64,000 nt of DNA. Source: Zhenpiania hominis (lineage in GTDB: Bacteria > Bacillota > Clostridia > Peptostreptococcales > Anaerovoracaceae). The stretch spans positions 1 through 64,000 of the forward strand of contig NZ_JACRYT010000005.1 of assembly GCF_014333425.1 (NCBI RefSeq). Reading direction: 5' to 3'. Numbering within the stretch: position 1 is the stretch's first letter; each line of letters starts with the position of its first letter. Both the position numbers and the translations under genes were made by a program. The notes beneath the pieces are model-generated. The model had not been told where the DNA came from, did not search any database, and saw nothing but the letters and a program-made list of their open reading frames with translations. Of the stretch, positions 8,281-17,213 are shown in pieces.

Positions 8281-9535
8281 AAAATGGGAGATCCTCTTTG
8301 AAAAATACCATATCCGGGAGGAAATCCGCAGAAACGGACGTTTTTTGATTACCGCCGATCAGATCCGCCAGGTTAAGGAGCCCCGTCTGATGACCAAATT
8401 TGATACGCGGGAGTCCCGCCCGGAGGTCTTTGGCAGCCGGATCGGGATTCTTCCGGTGACCAGGGGCAGCTATGTGCTGGGCGAATTTGATTTGTATCAG
8501 GATTTTCCGGAAACCATAGGCGGCGTCAAACTGGCGGCCGCTAAAATACCGGATTACTTTGAGACTATCGACGTCCGGGACATCCGTTCGGAAGCGGCGG
8601 CGATTCATGTAATGGGGATTGCGGGTATCCTGGATGATTTTCTGGGAGAAGAACGGATGGCCCAGACCGTATCCGGCCGTATGGGATCGGGAAGCTTTGA
8701 ATTTCAAGTGAAGGGAAACGGGGACAGATGCGCGAATACCATCCAGGTGCGCAATTCCCAGGTGGAGATTGACGGCGGATTTGAAGGTAAAACATCCTTT
8801 GCGCTGATCGAGGGAAAGAACGTAGTGCATAGTAATTTTCTGATTCGGCAGCTTTATTACCCCTATCGGTTGTGGCAGGAACGGATTCGTAAAAACGTAC
8901 GCCCGGTGTTTATGGTTTATTCCAACAGCATTTTTCGTCTGTTGGAATATGCCTTTTCAGACATTTGCGATTACAACTCGATCCAGCTGGTGCGGGAAAA
9001 GCGTTACAGTCTGGAGGATGTTGAAATTTCCAGAGAAGATCTGCTGCGGGTTTTCCGGCAGACAAGGCCCCAGCCGGAGCCGAAGGTGACCTTCATTCAG
9101 GCGGACAGTTTCCCTAAGGTCATTTCCCTGGTGGAACATCTGAAGGAAAAAGCGATGACTACAGGGGAAATTGCCGAGTTGTTTGGATTCCGTCCGCGCC
9201 AGTCGGACTACTATTATAATGCTTGCAGGTATCTGGGGCTGGCGGAGAAAAAGAAGGGGGAAGCAGGGGTTAAAGTGCATATTACGCCTGCGGGGAAACG
9301 GCTTCTGCAGATGAAATATAAAGAGCGCCAGCTGGAATATGCGCGTCTGATTTTAAAGCATCCCATTTTTCATGAGCTTTTTGAAGTTGTACTGCGAACC
9401 GGGGAATTTCCGGAAAAACCGTACATTAAAGAACGGATGCGGGCGCTGGCGCTTTGCAGTGAAAATCTGATTGACCGGAGATCCAGCTCTGTGAGGGGAT
9501 GGCTTCTCTGGATTCGTGATCTGATTTCTGTATAA
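8264..9535 (+). CDS. probable type II restriction endonuclease paired with Dam
   Basis: This 423-aa protein is encoded directly after, and overlapping, a Dam-type methylase. A likely PD-(D/E)xK site is visible: Asp in EIDGGFEG at about residue 168, then FALIEGKN at about 178-185, giving D-x(n)-ExK spacing typical of restriction nucleases. A helix-turn-helix-like C-terminal part (MTTGEIAELFGFRPRQSDYYYNACRYLGL) could recognise DNA. I infer GATC or a GATC-containing site from the partner. The N-terminal region (1-150) is not recognised. It could instead be a DNA-binding regulator, but gene order and the ExK motif favour the nuclease. Confidence 0.72.
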   Translation: MSLIDEKWEILFEKYHIREEIRRNGRFLITADQIRQVKEPRLMTKFDTRESRPEVFGSRIGILPVTRGSYVLGEFDLYQDFPETIGGVKLAAAKIPDYFETIDVRDIRSEAAAIHVMGIAGILDDFLGEERMAQTVSGRMGSGSFEFQVKGNGDRCANTIQVRNSQVEIDGGFEGKTSFALIEGKNVVHSNFLIRQLYYPYRLWQERIRKNVRPVFMVYSNSIFRLLEYAFSDICDYNSIQLVREKRYSLEDVEISREDLLRVFRQTRPQPEPKVTFIQADSFPKVISLVEHLKEKAMTTGEIAELFGFRPRQSDYYYNACRYLGLAEKKKGEAGVKVHITPAGKRLLQMKYKERQLEYARLILKHPIFHELFEVVLRTGEFPEKPYIKERMRALALCSENLIDRRSSSVRGWLLWIRDLISV

Positions 9536-9555
9536 TTTTCAGGGAGGTGGAGCAT

Positions 9556-10869
9556 TTGGAACAGATATCCTTGTTTGAACGTGAAGTCCCCCAGCCGCTG
9601 GCGGCGAGGCTGCGGCCGCAGACTCTGGAAGAATACGCCGGGCAGTCTCATCTTCTGGGACCCGGAAAGGTTCTGCGAAAGCTAATTGAAAACGATCAGA
9701 TTTCTTCCATGATTTTCTGGGGACCGCCCGGAGTGGGAAAGACGACGCTGGCCCGGATCATCGCTAACCGGACGAAAGCGTCGTTTATTGATTTTTCCGC
9801 GGTTACAAGCGGAATTAAAGAGATCCGCGCGGTCATGCAGAAGGCGGAGGAAAACCGCAGATACGGGGAAAAAACCATTGTCTTTGTCGACGAGATTCAC
9901 CGTTTTAATAAAGCTCAGCAGGACGCGTTCCTTCCCTTTGTGGAAAAAGGGAGCATTATCCTGATCGGCGCCACAACGGAAAATCCGTCTTTTGAAATCA
10001 ACGGCGCGCTTTTGTCCCGCTGCAAAGTTTTCGTTCTGCAGGCGCTGAAAACAGAAGAACTGACAGGACTTCTTGCCCGCGCCCTGAAAGATGAACGGGG
10101 ATTCGGCGGTCAGAACATCCAAATGGAAGAATCTTTGCTGGAGCGAATCGCCCGGTTCGCGGACGGAGACGCCCGTATGGCCCTCTCCACTCTGGAGATG
10201 GCAGTCCTCAACGGAGATGCAAAAGAAGACGGGAGTATCATTGTTACAGATGAGACGCTGGAACAGTGTACGTCCAAGAAATCTCTGCTTTATGATAAAA
10301 ACGGGGAGGAGCATTACAACCTGATTTCCGCCCTTCATAAATCTATGCGTAATTCTGACCCGGACGCCGCGGTCTACTGGCTGGCCCGGATGCTGGAGGC
10401 CGGAGAAGATCCTCTGTATATCGCCCGGCGGGTTACCCGGTTTGCCAGCGAAGATGTGGGGCTTGCCGATCCCCGGGCCCTGGAGCTTTCCATTGCCGCG
10501 TATCAGGCCTGCCACTTTATTGGTATGCCCGAGTGCAGCGTTCATTTGACGGAAGCGGTGGTCTACCTTTCCCTGGCGCCTAAATCCAATGCTCTTTATA
10601 TGGCCTATGAACACGCGAAGAAAGACGCGCTGAATGATCTGGCTGAGCCGGTGCCCCTTGTAATCCGCAACGCGCCCACCCGGCTGATGAAGGAACTGGA
10701 TTACGGGAAGGGCTATCAGTACGCCCATGATACGGAAGAAAAGCTGACTGATATGCAGTGCCTGCCGGATTCTTTGAAGGAGAGGGAATATTACCGTCCC
10801 ACAAAACAGGGACTGGAGGCCAAGCTGCGGGAACGGCTTATGCGGATTAAGGAGTGGAAGAAAGGTTAA
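9556..10869 (+). CDS. rarA: replication-associated recombination protein A (MgsA/RarA AAA+ ATPase)
   Basis: This protein of about 437 aa acts at stalled replication forks as a tetrameric AAA+ ATPase of the clamp-loader branch. It has PLAARLRPQTLEEYAGQ at the N-terminus, Walker A GPPGVGKTT at about residues 56-64, Walker B with DEIHRFNKAQQDAFLP near 112, and sensor 1 GATTENPSFE. The C-terminal tetramerisation domain includes ALHKSMRNSDPDAAVYWLARML and ASEDVGLADPRAL. I chose TTG 9556, 7 nt after the AGGGAGGTGG ribosome-binding site; GTG 9547 overlaps that site. It lies 20 bp after the restriction gene. Confidence 0.95.
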   Translation: MEQISLFEREVPQPLAARLRPQTLEEYAGQSHLLGPGKVLRKLIENDQISSMIFWGPPGVGKTTLARIIANRTKASFIDFSAVTSGIKEIRAVMQKAEENRRYGEKTIVFVDEIHRFNKAQQDAFLPFVEKGSIILIGATTENPSFEINGALLSRCKVFVLQALKTEELTGLLARALKDERGFGGQNIQMEESLLERIARFADGDARMALSTLEMAVLNGDAKEDGSIIVTDETLEQCTSKKSLLYDKNGEEHYNLISALHKSMRNSDPDAAVYWLARMLEAGEDPLYIARRVTRFASEDVGLADPRALELSIAAYQACHFIGMPECSVHLTEAVVYLSLAPKSNALYMAYEHAKKDALNDLAEPVPLVIRNAPTRLMKELDYGKGYQYAHDTEEKLTDMQCLPDSLKEREYYRPTKQGLEAKLRERLMRIKEWKKG

Positions 10870-11413
10870 TTGGGGATAAATGCATAAATAATCAAAAAAG
10901 TGAATATAAAGTAGATGGAACGTTTGTGATTCCGGCAGGAATTTGTCCAATTTTGAAAATATCGTCTGTTTGGACACGTTTTTTTGAAAAAATAACGGTT
11001 CGCAGGAGGATTCTTTCCTCTGCCAGCCCAAAACCGTTGAAAATTAGAAAAGAAAAAATGAGTGATAAATATACAGGACAAAAAAACGTGTCCAAAATAG
11101 AAATCTTCTGCGGATTGGACATTTTTTGAAAGATTTGATGGAAATCCGCAGGTTGGAATTGGCAAGAGTTCTTCCCGCTTTTTGAACACCTCTTAACCAT
11201 TGCTCCCCCATGATATACGACGATTCATTTTATAAAGAAGAGAGAGCAATAATGCCGCAGCATTACCAACTCTCTCTTAAAGTGGCTAATTTTTCTGTTG
11301 TCCGCCAACAGCTGACACATTCGTTACCGAGCACCTTTATTGGCATCTCAATTAACCTCTTTACATTTTAAACAAACGAATAAAAAATTTTTTCAAAAAA
11401 ATTTTCGCCTTTT
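10870..11413. other. gene-free region with inverted repeats
   Basis: No gene is supported in this 540-bp stretch. It contains an 18-bp perfect inverted repeat (10969-10986 and 11079-11096) and further scattered copies of the core tttggacac / gtgtccaaa, plus a hairpin at about 11239-11280 with purine-rich arms (aagagagag / ctctctctt) and an inner atgc/gcat stem. The final part before 11414 is extremely A/T rich. It may be decayed regulatory sequence or a degenerate small mobile element. Confidence 0.5.
10969..11096. repeat. 18-bp perfect inverted repeat pair
   Basis: tttggacacgtttttttg (10969-10986) recurs as its exact reverse complement at 11079-11096, separated by 92 bp. The enclosed segment has no convincing gene. 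A further partial copy, ggattggacattttttg, lies near 11114-11130. Confidence 0.75.
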
Positions 11414-11650
11414 TTGAACCGATCATACATCTTTCTTCGTCTTATGTTTATAGAAGGCTATGTTAATCTGGAGCATTTGCAAAGGCAGGAAGAGGTGCGA
11501 GACATACTGACAGCTTTAATGGAGCTGTATGAAAAATATCGGACCGTATTAACATGGTATCTCATTTATGAAAAAACAATTCCGGAAATCGCCGCGGAAT
11601 TCCAGATGCGTTATGATACCGTTCAGACCCGGTATCGACGTGGAATTTGA
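11414..11650 (+). pseudogene. broken ECF-like sigma-70 factor, region 4 remnant
   Basis: About 78 residues remain. ELYEKYRTVLTWYLIYEKTIPEIAAEFQMRYDTVQTRYRRG is the sigma-70 region 4 helix-turn-helix arrangement, in which intact sigma factors read much like LPEKYRxVLxLxYxExxSxxEIA. Region 2, needed for core binding and -10 recognition, is absent upstream. The frame stops at 11650, but the +1 frame then continues ERKMLSKGREKGG, the usual basic sigma tail, so a single-base frameshift lies near 11638-11645. The gene immediately precedes a DUF4367 protein, the normal partner order sigma then anti-sigma-like protein. Confidence 0.65.
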
Positions 11651-11689
11651 GAGAAAGATGCTGTCAAAAGGCAGAGAAAAGGGGGGAAG

Positions 11690-12406
11690 ATGGAGAACAA
11701 AAACATACATAACCAGTTCAAAAAGGTGATGCAGGAGGCATGGGAACATGTAGATTTAGACAAAGAAACGGTGGAGCAGTTTGCGATCCCGGAGCCGGAT
11801 CTGTCTTTTTTAGAAGACCTGGAATCGAAAAACAAAAAAGCAAAGCAACATCATCGTCTTGCGAAGATCGCCGTGTTTCTCATTGCGGTATTCCTGACAA
11901 GCAGCGCGCTCAGCCTCTTTATGAATTCCCAGGCTTCTTATGGCGTAAAAAGCCTGATTCAAAATGTCAAACATTTCTTTTCCGAAAACGAACCTGTCGT
12001 GGACGAAAACGGCGTGCAGTCACTGGTTCTGACAGACTGGGAGGACCTTTCCGATGGAAAAGAGATCGCAGGGACACTGTACGTGCCTTCGTATATCCCG
12101 GAGGGATATGAATTTCAGGAAGTTTCCTTTGACAGGATGGAAACTGCAGCAGGAACAAGCTACCATTTTTTAAAAGGAAAGAAGGATCTGTATGTAGATA
12201 TCGAGGTTCTCTTCGATGATATGGACGTCTATGTAAAGGGGGACTTATTTCAGTCGCCATTTTCGGAAAAGGAAATGTATTATGCGAAATACGATGGTGG
12301 GAGCGCTGTGACCTATGCTGCAGGAGATCATAATTTTTCGGTAGTGGGAGATTTGTCAAAAGAAGAAGGGGCGAGAGTAATTGAAGGCATCGTCGAACGA
12401 GAATAA
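11690..12406 (+). CDS. DUF4367-type membrane protein, probable anti-sigma-like partner
   Basis: This 238-aa protein has a charged cytosolic N-terminus (about 1-60), a single transmembrane segment at about 64-83 (IAVFLIAVFLTSSALSLFM) and an extracytoplasmic domain with TLYVPSYIPEGYEFQEV, the DUF4367 pattern. It ends in a lipoprotein-like beta-rich region. Such proteins are encoded behind ECF sigma factors in Clostridia and are thought to hold or sense for them; this is family context rather than proof. The sigma gene upstream is broken, so this gene appears orphaned. GGGGGGAAG precedes the ATG. Confidence 0.7.
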   Translation: MENKNIHNQFKKVMQEAWEHVDLDKETVEQFAIPEPDLSFLEDLESKNKKAKQHHRLAKIAVFLIAVFLTSSALSLFMNSQASYGVKSLIQNVKHFFSENEPVVDENGVQSLVLTDWEDLSDGKEIAGTLYVPSYIPEGYEFQEVSFDRMETAAGTSYHFLKGKKDLYVDIEVLFDDMDVYVKGDLFQSPFSEKEMYYAKYDGGSAVTYAAGDHNFSVVGDLSKEEGARVIEGIVERE

Positions 12407-12451
12407 CAAGAACCATGGATAGTGTAAAATCCAGTAGGGAGAGAGTGAAAC

Positions 12452-12739
12452 ATGAATATTTTAAACATCTCAAAAAAAATACCGAATTCTCCATTACGAA
12501 TTATTCTTTTTTTAATCATGGTAGCGGGTGGAAGTATAGGTTTTCGACTTCTTATGGAACATGGTTTGCTTGTCACAATCTGGGGTAAAGCATTATTTCT
12601 TATAATTCTGTTGATGATATTCTTAATTTTATTTGCAGTAGAACGTAAATATTTATTAAGAAAAACAGCGATGACCCCAGAGCAAATATGCCTTTTGAGG
12701 TTTTCTTATAATCCGTTGCCTTGGCTCCAAAAAATTTGA
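12452..12739 (+). CDS. small membrane protein of unknown function
   Basis: This 95-aa protein has two hydrophobic helices, at about residues 16-36 and 42-63, then a basic tail ending YNPLPWLQKI. An AGGGAGAGAG ribosome-binding site precedes the ATG at 12452. I do not recognise a family. It follows the DUF4367 gene by 45 bp, so the two may share a transcript. Composition is more AT-rich than the neighbours. Confidence 0.55.
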   Translation: MNILNISKKIPNSPLRIILFLIMVAGGSIGFRLLMEHGLLVTIWGKALFLIILLMIFLILFAVERKYLLRKTAMTPEQICLLRFSYNPLPWLQKI

Positions 12740-13179
12740 ACCGAAAAGCCGGATAGGATCGTCTTAATATTATAGAGGGGGAAGTTTAAGAAAGGAGTGG
12801 TGCAGAAAAAAGATGAACGCAATGGGAATCGTACTTAAGTGTATTGTGTTTTGAGCTTGCTAAAAGGCAAGCAAATTTATAAAACAGCTTCCGGCTGCAA
12901 GGGAATTTATCTGATGTTTGGGTATCGGATCCTGTCTGCGCCGGGGAGCATGTGTTTCTTTGAATTTAAGTGATGTGTGTGATAGAAATAAAGAGGGCGT
13001 CGTGCAAACGATTGTCCTCTTTTTTCCGTAACAGTCGGAGAACCATTTCAATAGGAAAAAGGGAGCGTTCTTTTGTCTTTTGTGATAAAGCAGAATCTTA
13101 AAAAAAAACCGGTTGCCTGATCCATCCGTAAGAGTATACAATAATAATGTAGGCTTATACGGGAAAAGGAGATTTTTAC
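12740..13179. other. intergenic region upstream of the ABC transporter
   Basis: No full-length gene is present. It has a 13-codon open frame (12812-12853) followed by a short hairpin with gcttgc/gcaagc arms, then an intrinsic terminator at 12990-13027, then about 150 bp before the ABC transporter ATG with an AAAAGGAG ribosome-binding site. A leader peptide with attenuator is possible, but the spacing between AAAGGAG and the 12812 ATG is long, so I do not call it. Confidence 0.4.
12990..13027 (+). terminator. intrinsic terminator
   Basis: aaagagg (12990-12996) pairs with cctcttt (13016-13022), with inner gtcgt/acgat pairing and a T tract. It separates the DUF4367 region from the ABC transporter gene. 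Confidence 0.7.
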
Positions 13180-16100
13180 ATGCTTCAGATCAGGCAGATT
13201 TGTAAAGAATACCGGACAGGAGACTTAGTACAGAAAGCGCTGGATCATGTAGACCTGAACCTGCGTGACAATGAATTTGTCGCCATTTTAGGTCCCAGCG
13301 GTTCCGGGAAAACGACGCTTTTAAATATTATCGGAGGCCTTGACCGCTATGACAGCGGCGACCTGATTATCAATGGAATTTCTACAAAAAAATATAAGGA
13401 CAGGGACTGGGATTCCTATCGGAATCATACCATCGGGTTTGTGTTTCAGAGTTACAACCTGATTCCTCACCAGACGGTTCTGGCAAATGTGGAACTGGCT
13501 CTTACGATTTCGGGAATCGGGAAAACCGAGCGGCGGCAGAGGGCCAGAAAAGCCCTTGAGGAAGTGGGACTGGGGGATCAGCTTCACAAAAAGCCCAGTC
13601 AAATGTCAGGAGGCCAGATGCAGCGGGTGGCCATCGCCAGGGCACTGGTCAACGATCCGGATATCCTGTTGGCGGATGAGCCGACGGGAGCGCTGGACAG
13701 CAGTACCAGCGTGCAGGTTATGGATCTGCTGCGGGAGGTGGCAAAAGACCGTCTGGTAGTGATGGTAACCCATAACCCGGAGCTGGCGCAGCAATACGCG
13801 ACCCGTATTGTTAATCTGCGGGACGGGCAAATCCAGTCGGATTCGGATCCCTTTACTATCGAGGATTCGGATGACCAGATTCCGGAACATAAAAACATGG
13901 GGAAAGCGTCCATGTCCTTTTTTACGGCGCTGTCTTTGAGTTTTAACAACCTGCGGACCAAGAAAGCCAGGACAATTCTGACCGCTTTTGCCGGTTCTAT
14001 CGGCATTATCGGAATTTCTCTTATCTTATCCCTCTCTACAGGAGTCAACGACTATATTAAAAATGTGGAAGAAGAAACTCTTTCCCAGTACCCTTTGCAG
14101 ATTCAGAGTACCGGTTTTGATCTTACCTCCATGATGACCGCGGGCGCGGCAACAGGAGCTGGAGGCGGCGGACAGGAAAAACAAGCCGATCAGGTCAACG
14201 TCATACAGATGGTGACCGATATGTTCTCCCAAATGAACTCCAACGATTTGGAATCTCTGAAGTCCTATCTGGACAGCGGACAGAGCAAAATCGAAAACTA
14301 TACCAATGCCATTGAGTATTCTTATGATGTCACTCCGCAGATCTACAGTGAAAAAGATGACGGCAGCGTCCGGCAGGTGAATCCGGATAAATCCTTTGAG
14401 TCCCTGGGATTCGGATCCTCGGAAAGCTCCAGTAGTATGATGTCCACTATGATGGGAACGGACGTTTTTTATGAAATGCCGAAAGCTTCCGGTCTTTATG
14501 AAAGCCAGTACGATGTAAAGGCGGGGCGCTGGCCGCAGAATTATAATGAATGCGTGCTTGTGCTTACTGCCAACGGAAGCATCAGTGATTTCCTTTTGTA
14601 TACGCTGGGACTGCGGGATTCCGTGGAACTGGAGAAAATGATCCAGCAGTTTATCGATGAAGAAGAAATTGACACCCCGGGGGATATGGGGTCTTACTCC
14701 TATGATGATATTCTGGGAATCACCTTCAAGCTGGTGCACAGTAAAGATTATTACCAGTACGACGGACAATACGGGATCTGGCGGGATAAATCGGATAATG
14801 AAGCTTATATAAAAAATCTGGTCAAAGAAGGTGAAGACCTGAAAATTGTAGGCATCGTACAACCTTCCGAGGACGCCAACGGTACTCTTCTGAGTACGGG
14901 GATCGCCTATCCGGCATCCCTCACAGAACATATAATCGAGGTGGCCGCGGACAGTAAAATTGTAAAGGCGCAGCTGGCGGATCGGAATACCAACGTTTTC
15001 ACCGGAAAAGCCTTTGGCAAGGATGACAATGAAAATGATTTTGATATGCAGTCGCTGTTTGCGGTAGATGAAAAAGCATTGCAGGAGGCGTTTTCTTTTG
15101 ATGAGAACGCGCTGAAAAAGGGACTCGACGGAGCTTCTGGAGGATTTGATCCGGAGGAACTGAGCAAATCTCTGGATCTGTCAGAACTGATGGATATGGA
15201 TGAACTTTCAAAGTCTCTTTCTAAAATAGAGGCGCCGGACATGAGCGAACTGTCAGAAACGATTCAAATTGACGGAGCCGATAAAGCGGTGCAGGATATG
15301 GTCTCCAGCCTGTTAGAAGGCTATCAGCAGTATCTGGCGGGAAACTCCCAGAACGACTATTCTCAACTGGGAGAATCATTTCAGGAGTATCTGCGAACCG
15401 AAGACGCGCAGAAGATTCTAAACCAATGGGCAGAGGATGTATTTAAGAATAACCCGGATGGGGAAGCGACACAGGAACAGCTTGACCAGCTTTCGGAAAA
15501 ACTGATGGAAGGTTATCAGGCATATGCCGGAGAACATGCCAAGCCGGATCCCGGACAGATGGAAAGTTCCTTCCTTGCTTACCTGCAGACCGAAGACGCG
15601 CAGAAGCGAATTACTCAGGGAATTTCCGATATGGTGGATGATGAGGAATTGCAGACACAGATTTCCGGAGCGGTTACAACGTATATGGAGCAAATGATGT
15701 CCTCCTATTCCGGAACAGTACAGAAGGCGTTGGAAAAGCAGATAACTTCCGCTATGAAAAAGCTTGTAAATCAGATCAGCGGCCAGATGGAAAACTCTAT
15801 GCGGACTATGGCCACACAGCTTGGGCAAAATATCCAGGAAGCGATAAAAGTGGATCCGCAGGCCTTTGTCAATGCCTTCAGCATGAACATGAATGCTGAG
15901 GAATTGGAGGAACTTTTCGCTTCTATGAATTCCGCGCAGAGCGCAAGCTATGAAAACAACCTGAAGACCCTGGGGTACGCGGATTTTGGCACGCCGAGTG
16001 GCATTGACATTTATCCGATTGACTTTGAAAGCAAAGAGCAGGTTGTAAAGATTTTAGATGATTATAATGAGCGGATGGAAGACGCGGGAAAAGAGGAACA

Positions 16101-16569
16101 GGTTATCACCTATACGGATGTGGTAGGAGCGCTGATGTCTTCGGTTACGGATATTATCGATACCATCAGCTATGTGCTGATTGCGTTTGTCGCGATTTCT
16201 CTGATTGTTTCATCGATTATGATTGGGGTCATCACCTATATCAGCGTTCTGGAACGGAAGAAAGAAATTGGTATTCTCCGGGCTATCGGAGCGTCCAAAG
16301 GAAATATCTCACAGGTGTTTAACGCGGAGACCTTTATTATCGGACTGACGGCAGGTCTGATTGGTATCGGACTTACTTTGTTGATTCTGATTCCTGGTAA
16401 TATGGTGATTCATCATATTGCGGATAGTAATGAGATCAACGCGGTTCTGCCCGCCGGAGCGGCAGGGATTCTGATTCTTCTCAGCGTACTGCTGACTTTG
16501 ATTGGCGGTCTGATTCCATCAAGAAAAGCGGCTAAAAGCGATCCGGTGGCGGCGCTGCGGACAGAATAA
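13180..16569 (+). CDS. MacB-like ABC transporter, ATPase fused to FtsX-type permease
   Basis: This 1129-aa single-chain half-transporter has the ATPase at residues 1 to about 230: Walker A GPSGSGKTT (about 38-46), signature MSGGQMQR and Walker B ILLADEP. A first transmembrane helix follows (about 266-290), then an unusually long extracytoplasmic domain of about 700 residues rich in Gln, Glu, Met and Ser. Three C-terminal helices of the FtsX type carry the loop ERKKEIGILRAIGASKG. The ectodomain contains a duplicated unit with a 64-residue period (starting near residues 711 and 775; both copies read EGYQ and later TEDAQK). MacB-type proteins transmit force to periplasmic or cell-wall partners rather than simply pumping. 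The cargo is unknown. AAAAGGAG precedes the ATG. Confidence 0.88.
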   Translation: MLQIRQICKEYRTGDLVQKALDHVDLNLRDNEFVAILGPSGSGKTTLLNIIGGLDRYDSGDLIINGISTKKYKDRDWDSYRNHTIGFVFQSYNLIPHQTVLANVELALTISGIGKTERRQRARKALEEVGLGDQLHKKPSQMSGGQMQRVAIARALVNDPDILLADEPTGALDSSTSVQVMDLLREVAKDRLVVMVTHNPELAQQYATRIVNLRDGQIQSDSDPFTIEDSDDQIPEHKNMGKASMSFFTALSLSFNNLRTKKARTILTAFAGSIGIIGISLILSLSTGVNDYIKNVEEETLSQYPLQIQSTGFDLTSMMTAGAATGAGGGGQEKQADQVNVIQMVTDMFSQMNSNDLESLKSYLDSGQSKIENYTNAIEYSYDVTPQIYSEKDDGSVRQVNPDKSFESLGFGSSESSSSMMSTMMGTDVFYEMPKASGLYESQYDVKAGRWPQNYNECVLVLTANGSISDFLLYTLGLRDSVELEKMIQQFIDEEEIDTPGDMGSYSYDDILGITFKLVHSKDYYQYDGQYGIWRDKSDNEAYIKNLVKEGEDLKIVGIVQPSEDANGTLLSTGIAYPASLTEHIIEVAADSKIVKAQLADRNTNVFTGKAFGKDDNENDFDMQSLFAVDEKALQEAFSFDENALKKGLDGASGGFDPEELSKSLDLSELMDMDELSKSLSKIEAPDMSELSETIQIDGADKAVQDMVSSLLEGYQQYLAGNSQNDYSQLGESFQEYLRTEDAQKILNQWAEDVFKNNPDGEATQEQLDQLSEKLMEGYQAYAGEHAKPDPGQMESSFLAYLQTEDAQKRITQGISDMVDDEELQTQISGAVTTYMEQMMSSYSGTVQKALEKQITSAMKKLVNQISGQMENSMRTMATQLGQNIQEAIKVDPQAFVNAFSMNMNAEELEELFASMNSAQSASYENNLKTLGYADFGTPSGIDIYPIDFESKEQVVKILDDYNERMEDAGKEEQVITYTDVVGALMSSVTDIIDTISYVLIAFVAISLIVSSIMIGVITYISVLERKKEIGILRAIGASKGNISQVFNAETFIIGLTAGLIGIGLTLLILIPGNMVIHHIADSNEINAVLPAGAAGILILLSVLLTLIGGLIPSRKAAKSDPVAALRTE

Positions 16570-16582
16570 GCAGGTAAAAAAG

Positions 16583-17143
16583 ATGTTAAAATCAAAGCAG
16601 GAAATGCGTAAGAACGTAAAAAAAGAGGCAGCGCAATTAACAGAAGCTTACTGTAAAGACGCGGATGAGATGATTTTTAGAAATATCCGGGCACTGCCGG
16701 AATATCAGAGGGCGGACACGGTGTTCTGCTACGTGGGAACGAAAACCGAAATCAATACGATGCCGATTTTAAAAGACATTTTAGAAAATGGAAAGATTTT
16801 AGGTGTTCCTAAATGCGTGGCCAAAGGGATTATGGAAGTGTTCCGGGTTGAAAGCCTGGAGCAGTTAAAAGAAGGCGCGTATGGAATTCTGGAGCCGAAA
16901 GAAGAATGCGGCCGGATTTTGCCCGAACAGATCGATCTGGCACTGGTTCCATGTCTGTGTTGTACGAAAGATGGGAAACGGCTGGGATACGGAGGCGGTT
17001 ACTACGACCGGTACTTGGAAAAAAAGGAATTTACAAAAGTGGTTTTGTGTAGAGAAAAGTTGATGAAAGAGTTCATCCCCATTGATCACCATGATGTAGA
17101 AATGGATCTGGTCATTTCGGAAAGGGGAGTATGTGAAAAATAA
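16583..17143 (+). CDS. 5-formyltetrahydrofolate cyclo-ligase
   Basis: This 186-aa enzyme converts 5-formyl-THF to 5,10-methenyl-THF with ATP, recovering folate from a dead-end form. The start KQEMRKNVKKEA and the C-terminal DGKRLGYGGGYYDRYL motif, which binds phosphate and folate, identify the family; FCYVGTKTEINTMPIL lies in the middle. Length is normal. It starts 13 bp after the ABC transporter stop and converges on the cysteine-rich gene at 17214. Confidence 0.94.
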   Translation: MLKSKQEMRKNVKKEAAQLTEAYCKDADEMIFRNIRALPEYQRADTVFCYVGTKTEINTMPILKDILENGKILGVPKCVAKGIMEVFRVESLEQLKEGAYGILEPKEECGRILPEQIDLALVPCLCCTKDGKRLGYGGGYYDRYLEKKEFTKVVLCREKLMKEFIPIDHHDVEMDLVISERGVCEK

Positions 17144-17213
17144 GATCCGGAATGAAAGCGCAAAGATGCCGGACTGCCGCATTTGGCGGCAGCCTGGTAT
17201 TCTCTGCTCTTTT

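Noticed and set aside
9682..11031. 449-codon minus-strand frame over rarA
   Set aside because: It is fully antisense to a clearly conserved AAA+ ATPase; the composition is that of a shadow frame.
12812..12853. 13-codon leader peptide before the ABC transporter
   Set aside because: The spacing to the ribosome-binding site is too long, and a terminator intervenes without a clear anti-terminator partner.
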